The notes below the pieces were generated by a model that was given only the letters and a program-made list of their open reading frames with translations, was not told the DNA's origin and made no database searches. The position numbers and the translations under genes are program-made. DNA of 7,331 nt from an uncultured Candidatus Melainabacteria bacterium. Lineage in GTDB: Bacteria > Cyanobacteriota > Vampirovibrionia > Gastranaerophilales > Gastranaerophilaceae. How positions within the stretch are numbered: position 1 is the stretch's first letter; the number at the start of each line of letters is the position of its first letter. The stretch covers positions 1 through 7,331 of the forward strand of contig CAKUQA010000056.1 of NCBI GenBank assembly GCA_934675225.1. Reading direction: 5' to 3'. This document shows, one piece after another, positions 1-4,683 of the stretch.

Positions 1-1073
1 AAACCTTTAGCCTGTAATGCAGAATTAATTAGCGGAGAAAAATCATTGTTTTCAATTTTAACTATTCCTTTAGGAACAATTTTGTCAGTGGTAAAAAGTC
101 TGCCACGATACAAATATTCAATATTTTGAGCTTCATTTTTTGTTAAAAGTATTGCCCCAGGGAATGTTGCAAAATCAAGAATTGTACTATTAACTCCATT
201 TCCAAAATGGCCTTTTAAACAGTTAAATTGTTTAAAATAAGGAAAAGAATGAGCAATTAACAAATTACCGTTTGTGTAAACATCAATTCCTTTATCTTCA
301 ACTGCAATTAAAACATTTTTCAGATCATTTAAATTTGAACCGGAAACCATAATAGCTTTGTTTGGACTTGTAGAATGCGATACTTCAACTTTTTTAATGT
401 GACCAAATTGTTTAATTTGTGTTTCATTAATTAAATTTAAAAGATTTATATCTTCTTCTGCTGTACATTTAATCATATCTTTTATAGTATCAACATTAAC
501 TTTGCTTTTATTAAACAGATTTATTCCATCCAATACAGTATTTATTGAATCATGACAAACTACGCCTAAATCTTCTAAAGAAATAAGGTTTATACACACA
601 CTTTTAATAGTGGTTAATAAAATTTCTGACAAATATTTTTGATTTGAGGACATCCTTTTATATTTTTGAAGAAATTCCTTGTCACCCATCTTCAAAATAC
701 TTGATAAACTTGTTTTTGGAGAAAGTTTTATTAGGTGTTTTAAATCGACACATAATGAATTTCTTTCTCTACATAGTTTCAGATAATCTTTTCTTACAGA
801 AATCAAATTGTTATATTCTTTTGAGAATAAATTTAGAATTTGCGCTTCAGACAAATCTTTCAACCCATCAACAGAGGCAATTATATTAATTATATCAAGA
901 GCAACATCTGTTTTAATAACTCCTAAATCTCGTAATTTTACTAAATAATAAGCAATTTGTCTTAATAAAATTATCATGACTTCTTGCATAGACGATATAT
1001 TTGGAGAAATAGAACAAGCTCCGGCTGATATGCAGTCATTATATTCATAATTATTAGATACGTTATAAAACAT
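1..1073 (-). CDS. Hybrid-cluster protein (Hcp/hydroxylamine reductase)-like protein, ligand-degenerate, 3' end outside window
   Basis: The frame is open from ATG at 1073 to the left edge, giving 357 residues without a stop. It resembles the Hcp (prismane) family, whose members reduce hydroxylamine or NO at a hybrid Fe-S-O cluster. Visible matches: an N-terminal C14-x5-C20 pair followed by the helical stretch QIAYYLVKLRDLG; IMVSGSNLNDL (about 242-252), matching the family's ISGHDLxDL; GIDVYTNGNLLIAHSFP (about 262-278), matching GIxVYTHGEMLPAHGYP; and FPGAILLTKNE (304-314), matching FPGAIxMTxNC. The first two of the usual four N-terminal cysteines are Y3 and S6. Hybrid-cluster ligands His, Glu and Cys (H244, E268, C312 in Desulfovibrio vulgaris Hcp, from memory) fall on S246, N270 and E314. 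The C-terminal ligands lie outside the window. The Shine-Dalgarno AGAGG (1079-1083) is 5 bases from the ATG, and the gene starts one base after the glutaredoxin stop. Family membership is fairly sure; catalytic activity is doubtful. Confidence 0.82.
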   Translation of the reverse strand, partial: MFYNVSNNYEYNDCISAGACSISPNISSMQEVMIILLRQIAYYLVKLRDLGVIKTDVALDIINIIASVDGLKDLSEAQILNLFSKEYNNLISVRKDYLKLCRERNSLCVDLKHLIKLSPKTSLSSILKMGDKEFLQKYKRMSSNQKYLSEILLTTIKSVCINLISLEDLGVVCHDSINTVLDGINLFNKSKVNVDTIKDMIKCTAEEDINLLNLINETQIKQFGHIKKVEVSHSTSPNKAIMVSGSNLNDLKNVLIAVEDKGIDVYTNGNLLIAHSFPYFKQFNCLKGHFGNGVNSTILDFATFPGAILLTKNEAQNIEYLYRGRLFTTDKIVPKGIVKIENNDFSPLINSALQAKG

Positions 1074-1074
1074 G

Positions 1075-1308
1075 TTAACCTCTATTGTTTTTTACATAAT
1101 TAATAATATCTTCTGATTCATACATAGAAATACCATTTTTAGCATCATCAAGAAACGGAACTTGTGCCATACCACCAAGTTTTAGAAGCATGTTCAAATT
1201 TTCCGGTTCTGACACATCTCTTTTATTATATTTAATATTATTGTTTTCAAAATAATCCATTACTTTTCGGCAGTATGGACAAGTTTCACTTATAAACAAA
1301 TCAAACAT
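1075..1308 (-). CDS. Glutaredoxin-like thiol-disulfide oxidoreductase (CPYC)
   Basis: A 77-residue complete glutaredoxin fold. The dithiol active site C10-P11-Y12-C13 follows the first beta strand (MFDLFISE). The cis-proline element QVPFLDD is at 49-55 (P51), and the motif MYESEDIINYV at 62-72 corresponds to the glutathione or ligand-binding loop and last helix. The protein should be cytoplasmic and reduce disulfides or mixed disulfides, or relay electrons to a partner. Its length fits small bacterial Grx/NrdH-type proteins. The sequence alone does not say whether glutathione, thioredoxin reductase or another reductant feeds it. The start is well supported: AAGGAG at 1315-1320 lies 6 bases before the ATG. 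The Hcp-like gene begins one base after its TAA, so the two are very probably co-transcribed and translationally coupled, and the Hcp-like protein is the obvious candidate partner. Confidence 0.92.
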   Translation of the reverse strand: MFDLFISETCPYCRKVMDYFENNNIKYNKRDVSEPENLNMLLKLGGMAQVPFLDDAKNGISMYESEDIINYVKNNRG

Positions 1309-1327
1309 TTTAAGCTCCTTTTTTATT

Positions 1328-1333
1328 ATTATA
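1328..1333 (-). promoter_or_regulatory. Possible -10 box for the glutaredoxin/Hcp-like operon
   Basis: The minus strand reads TATAAT here, about 20 bases before the glutaredoxin start. No convincing -35 box is seen. If used, the transcript would start almost at the Shine-Dalgarno, giving an unusually short leader, so a promoter further upstream in this AT-rich divergent region is equally possible. Confidence 0.3.
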
Positions 1334-1377
1334 AGTCATGATTTTTTGTATATATTCCCCTATTAACTAATAACCTG

Positions 1378-1383
1378 TATAAT
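1378..1383 (+). promoter_or_regulatory. Probable -10 box of wecB
   Basis: A perfect TATAAT preceded by TG, with the -35 position (about 1355-1360, TTCCCC) poorly matched. Transcription would begin near 1390, just after the upstream in-frame ATG at 1388. That supports the internal start at 1421 and a leader of about 30 bases. Confidence 0.45.
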
Positions 1384-1420
1384 TTGCATGTCATTAATTT
1401 TTATATTAAAATTTTTCATT

Positions 1421-2530
1421 ATGAAGAATATATTATTTGTATTCGGAACGCGCCCCGAAGTTATTAAATTGGCGCCAGTTATTTTGGAGTTAAAAAAATA
1501 TCCCGAGAAGTATAATGTTATAGTATGCAATACAGAGCAACAAAAAGAGCTTTCTAATCAAACATTGGCTTATTTTGGATTAAAAGCAGACTTGAATTTG
1601 GATTGTATGAAACCGAATCAGTCATTATTAGAAGTTCAAACACGAATTTTGGCTGCTTTAGATAAGGTTTTTGACAATTATAAAATTGATGCCACTATTG
1701 TTCAAGGTGACACTATGACGGTTCTTTGCGGAGCTTTGGCTAGTTTTTACAGAAAAATTCCTGTTTATCATGTAGAAGCCGGTTTGCGTTCTTATGATAT
1801 TTACGAACCATTTCCGGAAGAAGTTATGCGTCAAATGACTTCTCGTGTTGCAGAATTAAATTTTGCACCAACAGAAAAAAACAGACAAGCACTGCTAAAA
1901 GAAAATATTTCTGATGACAAAATTTTTGTAGTTGGAAATACGGTTATTGATGCTCTTTTCTGTCTTTCGGAACAAACTCTTAATGGAGCAAAAGAGTATT
2001 ACGAAAAACAAAATATAAAAATTGATGATAAATTAGTTCTTATTACTGCGCACAGACGTGAAAATCATGGAGAAAGAATAAATAGGATACTTGATGCAAT
2101 TGAGCATCTTGTAACAAAATATAATGACCACACATTTGTTATTCCGGTTCATCCTAACCCTAATGTAAAAGACAAAATTTATGCAAGATTGGAAAAATAT
2201 TCAAATGTTAAATTGTTAAAACCTCTTGATTATCCTTATCTTGTATATTTAATGAAAAATGCAAAATTAATTTTAACAGATTCTGGTGGAATACAAGAAG
2301 AAGCTCCTTCTTTTGGATGCCCAACTCTCGTTATGCGTTATGAAACAGAAAGACAAGAGGGAATTGATGCAGGTGTTTCTGTCCTTGTTGGTGCTGATTA
2401 TGACAAAATCGTATCACACAGTGAAGCAATTTTAGAAAAAACTAGAGAAGAAACCAGATTAAAAGCTCAAAATCCTTATGGAGACGGTACTTCTTCCAGA
2501 AAAATTGAAGAAATTATTGCTAAGATTTAA
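1421..2530 (+). CDS. wecB: UDP-N-acetylglucosamine 2-epimerase (non-hydrolysing)
   Basis: A 369-residue cytoplasmic enzyme interconverting UDP-GlcNAc and UDP-ManNAc, the entry to ManNAc- and ManNAcA-containing surface polysaccharides. The GT-B fold signature is complete: FGTRPEVIKLAP (8-19); QGDTMT with D97; HVEAGLRS with E119; PFPEE with E133/E134; TAHRRENHGE with H211; and the UDP-binding stretch LTDSGGIQEEAPSFGCP (285-301). The acidic residues and histidine match the catalytic set known in E. coli WecB (D95, E117, E131, H213). The usual TERPE motif reads TERQE (309-313). The ATG at 1421 is chosen over the in-frame ATG at 1388 because the family begins MKxILxVFGTRPE and the -10 box ends at 1383. 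There is no Shine-Dalgarno. The gene stands alone: no wecC or glycosyltransferase is adjacent, and a terminator follows directly. Confidence 0.95.
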   Translation: MKNILFVFGTRPEVIKLAPVILELKKYPEKYNVIVCNTEQQKELSNQTLAYFGLKADLNLDCMKPNQSLLEVQTRILAALDKVFDNYKIDATIVQGDTMTVLCGALASFYRKIPVYHVEAGLRSYDIYEPFPEEVMRQMTSRVAELNFAPTEKNRQALLKENISDDKIFVVGNTVIDALFCLSEQTLNGAKEYYEKQNIKIDDKLVLITAHRRENHGERINRILDAIEHLVTKYNDHTFVIPVHPNPNVKDKIYARLEKYSNVKLLKPLDYPYLVYLMKNAKLILTDSGGIQEEAPSFGCPTLVMRYETERQEGIDAGVSVLVGADYDKIVSHSEAILEKTREETRLKAQNPYGDGTSSRKIEEIIAKI

Positions 2531-2540
2531 TTTAAATAAA

Positions 2541-2574
2541 AAAAAGATGTGATAAAAAATTCACATCTTTTTTT
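2541..2574. terminator. Bidirectional intrinsic terminator between wecB and the AMIN gene
   Basis: The inverted repeat GATGTGA (2546-2552) / TCACATC (2561-2567) has an 8-base loop, is flanked by A5 on the left and followed by T7 on the right. The A and T flanks extend the stem to 12 pairs. On either strand the hairpin is followed by a U-run, so it can end wecB and the convergent gene whose stop is at 2599. Confidence 0.9.
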
Positions 2575-2598
2575 ATAGCAAATTAATCAAATTTAATC

Positions 2599-3234
2599 CT
2601 AGACTCTTGATGTCATACGACTTTCGTAACTTCTAATTGTTTCGCCTTTCAAAACATGTTTTGAATAACCTTTTAATCTATAATTGATACTTGGCATAGT
2701 TGAAACTTCTTTTTGGAAGTTTCGATATAGAGCTTTTTCTCTTTCTTTTATTATTTCATTTATATCAGGCTTTGCTTTTGGTTTAGCATTTTTAGCTGAG
2801 CGCATTACCATTAATAATAAAATAATTGATATCACACACCAAAGGACTTTTCCTTCGCTAACTGCACTTGATACAGTTATAGGAGCTGAATTTGGAGTTT
2901 CAAAAACTACATTTGCTTTAGCTATTTCAGGTGCTTCAATATAAATTTTCAACTCATTATTTTTTTCAGACTGTATAGCTAAACCTTTAACTTTAGTTGT
3001 ATTTTTATACATTGTGTTGATATCAGGCGACTGCTTAATTCCTTTTAAATTGAGAACAATTTTATTAGGAGTTTCAATTTCTCGTTTGATCTTTGCAATT
3101 TCATCGGAACGAAGAACTATTGATGTCTCACCATCAACATTATCAATAACTATAGAATTTAAAAAATTGTCTGCTGCAAACCCACTTGCGCCTGCCAAAA
3201 TAAGTATTAATGTTAGTAAAAATTTCTTCAACAT
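2599..3234 (-). CDS. AMIN-domain envelope protein with one membrane segment
   Basis: A 211-residue protein. Residues 1-21 look like a signal peptide (KK, a hydrophobic core, then an ASGFAAD cleavage-type end). Residues about 24-112 resemble an AMIN domain: a VDGETSIVLRSD strand pattern, the typical TPNKIVLNLKGI (55-66), and KNNELKIYIEAPE (91-103). AMIN domains occur in PilQ secretins and AmiC-type amidases and target proteins to peptidoglycan or the septum. No amidase or secretin domain follows. Instead there is a transmembrane helix (about 129-146, VLWCVISIILLLMVM) and a basic tail (147-211), probably cytoplasmic. The start has a Shine-Dalgarno, GAGGA, 8 bases upstream. The gene looks monocistronic, divergent from the Ser-rich gene and convergent to wecB. 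A role in cell-wall or pilus organisation is inference; the AMIN match is by pattern only. Confidence 0.72.
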   Translation of the reverse strand: MLKKFLLTLILILAGASGFAADNFLNSIVIDNVDGETSIVLRSDEIAKIKREIETPNKIVLNLKGIKQSPDINTMYKNTTKVKGLAIQSEKNNELKIYIEAPEIAKANVVFETPNSAPITVSSAVSEGKVLWCVISIILLLMVMRSAKNAKPKAKPDINEIIKEREKALYRNFQKEVSTMPSINYRLKGYSKHVLKGETIRSYESRMTSRV

Positions 3235-3267
3235 ATCCTATATCCTCACATTAATACAATATCTTAG

Positions 3268-3306
3268 TTACTCATTAAACACATCAACCGGAGGTTTTAA
3301 GCTCAT
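3268..3306 (-). CDS. Possible 12-codon leader ORF upstream of the AMIN gene
   Basis: Downstream of the candidate -10 box (3325-3330), the first ATG on the minus strand opens a tiny frame encoding MSLKPPVDVFNE and a TAA. AAAGGA (3309-3314) precedes it, though only 2 bases away, closer than usual. It would be the first translated element on the AMIN transcript, 33 bases before that gene's ATG. The Pro-Pro pair could slow ribosomes. This may be chance; nothing shows it is translated. Confidence 0.2.
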   Translation of the reverse strand: MSLKPPVDVFNE

Positions 3307-3324
3307 AATCCTTTAGATTGATAT

Positions 3325-3330
3325 ATTATA
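3325..3330 (-). promoter_or_regulatory. Probable -10 box of the AMIN-domain gene
   Basis: The minus strand has a perfect TATAAT about 90 bases before the AMIN gene's ATG. The -35 position is weak (TTTCTT at 3347-3352, spacer 16). This would give a leader of about 80 bases containing the small ORF at 3268-3306. It lies back-to-back with the divergent promoter at 3365-3393. Confidence 0.4.
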
Positions 3331-3364
3331 TTAAGTATTGTAACAAAAGAAAGCCATGCTGAAT

Positions 3365-3393
3365 TTGAGCAAAATAAAAATTGTTTATATAAA
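3365..3393 (+). promoter_or_regulatory. Sigma-70-type promoter of the Ser/Gly/Cys-rich protein gene
   Basis: TTGAGC (3365-3370), a 17-base spacer, and TATAAA (3388-3393): a good match to the housekeeping consensus. The predicted start near 3400 leaves a leader of about 25 bases carrying the AGGAG at 3412-3416. This is the best-formed promoter in the window and argues that the upstream in-frame ATG at 3356 is not used. Confidence 0.6.
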
Positions 3394-3424
3394 TGTACAC
3401 GAGATATTAATAGGAGCACAGATT

Positions 3425-3808
3425 ATGAACGACATCTTAGCTAAATCTTCACAAGCAAGAACTAATAATATCAGAAGCACAAAACCTTCCGAATCAATTG
3501 AAACAGCAGGTTCTTTAGCTATGAACCATACAAATAGTTTATTTGAAACAAAAGTATATGATATGTTTTCTTCAAGCAATCCATTTGCAGTTGATTATGC
3601 ACAATATGCTGATTGTGGTGATACAGTAGCTTATAATAGCGGTTTTTTAAGCAATTTTTCTAGTGCAGTATCAACATTATCATCAGAAAGCAGTTCTTCA
3701 TCAACATCTGACGGAGCTTCTTTTTCAGGAGGAAGTGACTGTGGATTTTCAGGAGGTGCAAGCGCATCTTGTGGAGCATCTTCCGGAAGTTTTTCATCAG
3801 TATGTTAG
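3425..3808 (+). CDS. Small protein with Ser/Gly/Cys-rich C-terminal tail, function unknown
   Basis: A 127-residue protein I do not recognise. The start at 3425 is fixed by AGGAG at 3412-3416 (8-base spacer) and by the promoter at 3365-3393; the in-frame ATG at 3356 lies before the promoter. The N-terminal part (1-70) is polar, with no signal peptide or membrane helix. Residues 71-127 contain 24 serines plus many glycines, and run through a Ser stretch (89-93) into repeats of the type SGGSDCGFSGG and SASCGASSGS. Cysteines are at 64, 106, 116 and 127, the last being the C-terminal residue. Low-complexity tails of this type occur in modified peptides, in Cys/Gly-rich surface proteins and as flexible termini. 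No maturation enzyme, protease or transporter is adjacent. A strong terminator follows, so the gene is an independent, possibly highly expressed unit. Confidence 0.75.
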   Translation: MNDILAKSSQARTNNIRSTKPSESIETAGSLAMNHTNSLFETKVYDMFSSSNPFAVDYAQYADCGDTVAYNSGFLSNFSSAVSTLSSESSSSSTSDGASFSGGSDCGFSGGASASCGASSGSFSSVC

Positions 3809-3849
3809 TTATAAGTTTTAGAGAAAAAAGAAAAAGAAATACATTAATT

Positions 3850-3874
3850 GACGGTTCACAAAACCGTCTTTTTT
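3850..3874 (+). terminator. Intrinsic terminator after the Ser/Gly/Cys-rich protein gene
   Basis: GACGGTT (3850-3856), a 5-base loop, and AACCGTC (3862-3868), followed by six T's. The stem is a perfect 7 bp with good GC content for this genome, 41 bases after the stop codon. It separates the Ser-rich gene from the GIY-YIG gene. Confidence 0.9.
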
Positions 3875-3889
3875 ATTTATTTATATAAT

Positions 3890-4141
3890 ATGGATAAAAA
3901 GTTCTATACATATATTCTTTTAACAGAACAAAATACCTTATATTGCGGTTATACTGATGATGTCCAAAAACGTTTTCAAGCCCATTTGGAAGGAAAAGGT
4001 GCAAAATATACGCGTTCACATAAACCGGTAAAAATAGTTTATCAAAAGGAATTTGAGACAAAATCAGAAGCTTTGAAAGAAGAAAGAAGAATTAAAAAAT
4101 TATCCAGAAATGAAAAGTTAAAAATTATTAACAATATATAA
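3890..4141 (+). CDS. GIY-YIG domain protein, UPF0213/YhbQ family
   Basis: An 83-residue single-domain GIY-YIG nuclease-type protein. The two half-motifs are YTYIL (6-10) and LYCGYT (17-22). They are followed by DVQKRFQAHLEGKGAKYT (24-41), whose R28 fits the conserved arginine and whose GKGAKYTR is diagnostic of this family, and by SEALKEERRIKKLSR (59-73), where E65 is the likely metal-binding glutamate. All family landmarks seem intact. E. coli YhbQ and relatives are linked to DNA processing, but the exact substrate is unclear. The ATG at 3890 is chosen because the family starts there and the in-frame ATG at 3848 lies before the terminator hairpin. There is no Shine-Dalgarno, and the TATAAT at 3884-3889 abuts the ATG, so the real promoter is not evident. 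The next gene follows 40 bases later on the same strand. Confidence 0.9.
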   Translation: MDKKFYTYILLTEQNTLYCGYTDDVQKRFQAHLEGKGAKYTRSHKPVKIVYQKEFETKSEALKEERRIKKLSRNEKLKIINNI

Positions 4142-4164
4142 CAATTACGCAATTATTATTTTTA

Positions 4165-4184
4165 CATACTTTAAATAAAGTATG
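4165..4184 (+). repeat. Perfect inverted repeat ending in the start codon of the next gene
   Basis: CATACTTT (4165-4172), loop AAAT, AAAGTATG (4177-4184). The right arm's final ATG is the start codon of the gene at 4182. In RNA it would form an 8-bp hairpin hiding the start; in DNA it could be a protein-binding palindrome. Confidence 0.55.
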
Positions 4185-4670
4185 AATATAAATTTACTAA
4201 ATACATGTAACACAAAAAATTATGAATTAGCTTTTACAGGAAGAAGAAAATATCCAAAAGATATTCCTCCGAAAAAGTTAGAATTTACTGATGCTGAAAC
4301 TGAATTTAAACCGGTTTTGCTGGAACATAAACGACTGGAATCAAATATTCGTACACAAAAGGCTAATTTATGGGATTATTATTCAAGTTCAGATAAAGCG
4401 GATTATAAAGAGCTGTTAAAAGAAAATAATAAACTTAAAAATAAAATGCGTCATATAGCAAAAAAATATAATACTAATTATGTTCAACTTGAACTTGAAA
4501 TAGACTCAAAAAATACATATAATATATATGCACCTAAAATTTATCGAGCAAAAAGCAAAATTGAACTAAATGAACTTAAAGAAATGCTGGATAAAAGGCT
4601 CTTTGGCGGTAAGACAAAAGAATTGTTATTTAAATTGATAGGTATAATTGAGCCATTTTTGAAAAAATAG
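4182..4670 (+). CDS. Charged helical protein of unknown function
   Basis: A 162-residue protein that I do not recognise. A short N-terminal segment ends in LAFTGRRKYPKD (16-27), followed by a proline-rich linker (DIPPKK). The rest is Lys/Glu-rich and mostly helical, with likely coiled-coil stretches around 38-62 and 72-97 (KELLKENNKLKNKMR) and a C-terminal helix ending in a short hydrophobic run, LLFKLIGIIEPFL (148-160). There is no signal peptide or transmembrane segment, so it is probably cytoplasmic. The start codon lacks a Shine-Dalgarno and sits in an inverted repeat. No other methionine lies close downstream, so 4182 is the only sensible start. It follows the GIY-YIG gene by 40 bases, with no terminator between, so the two may share a transcript. 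It converges with the propeller gene, with 2 bases between stop codons. Confidence 0.75.
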   Translation: MNINLLNTCNTKNYELAFTGRRKYPKDIPPKKLEFTDAETEFKPVLLEHKRLESNIRTQKANLWDYYSSSDKADYKELLKENNKLKNKMRHIAKKYNTNYVQLELEIDSKNTYNIYAPKIYRAKSKIELNELKEMLDKRLFGGKTKELLFKLIGIIEPFLKK

Positions 4671-4683
4671 GCTTATTTAGCCT
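4662..4683 (-). terminator. Short intrinsic terminator overlapping two convergent stop codons
   Basis: On the minus strand AGGCT (4683-4679), loop AAATA, AGCCT (4673-4669), then A and six T's (4667-4662). The 5-bp stem is short but the T-run is good. It would end the kinase/regulator/propeller operon inside the last codons of the opposing gene. Confidence 0.45.

Noticed and set aside
644..889. Plus-strand open frame of 81 codons
   Set aside because: Lies wholly antisense to the Hcp-like gene, with no family resemblance and no Shine-Dalgarno.
1..1073. Pseudogene status for the Hcp-like gene because key ligands are missing
   Set aside because: The frame is uninterrupted for 357 codons, has a strong Shine-Dalgarno and keeps the structural motifs, so decay is unlikely.
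2684..3316. Two plus-strand open frames (2684-2944 and 3014-3316)
   Set aside because: Antisense to the AMIN gene; hydrophobic low-complexity translations typical of shadow frames.
3356..3424. Upstream start for the Ser-rich protein and 23 extra residues
   Set aside because: It precedes the TTGAGC/TATAAA promoter and lacks a Shine-Dalgarno; the start at 3425 has AGGAG at proper spacing.
3884..3889. TATAAT as the promoter of the GIY-YIG gene
   Set aside because: It touches the ATG at 3890, so a transcript from it would start inside the coding region.
3385..4061. Minus-strand open frames at 3385-3579 and 3873-4061
   Set aside because: Antisense to the Ser-rich and GIY-YIG genes, which have promoter, Shine-Dalgarno or family support.
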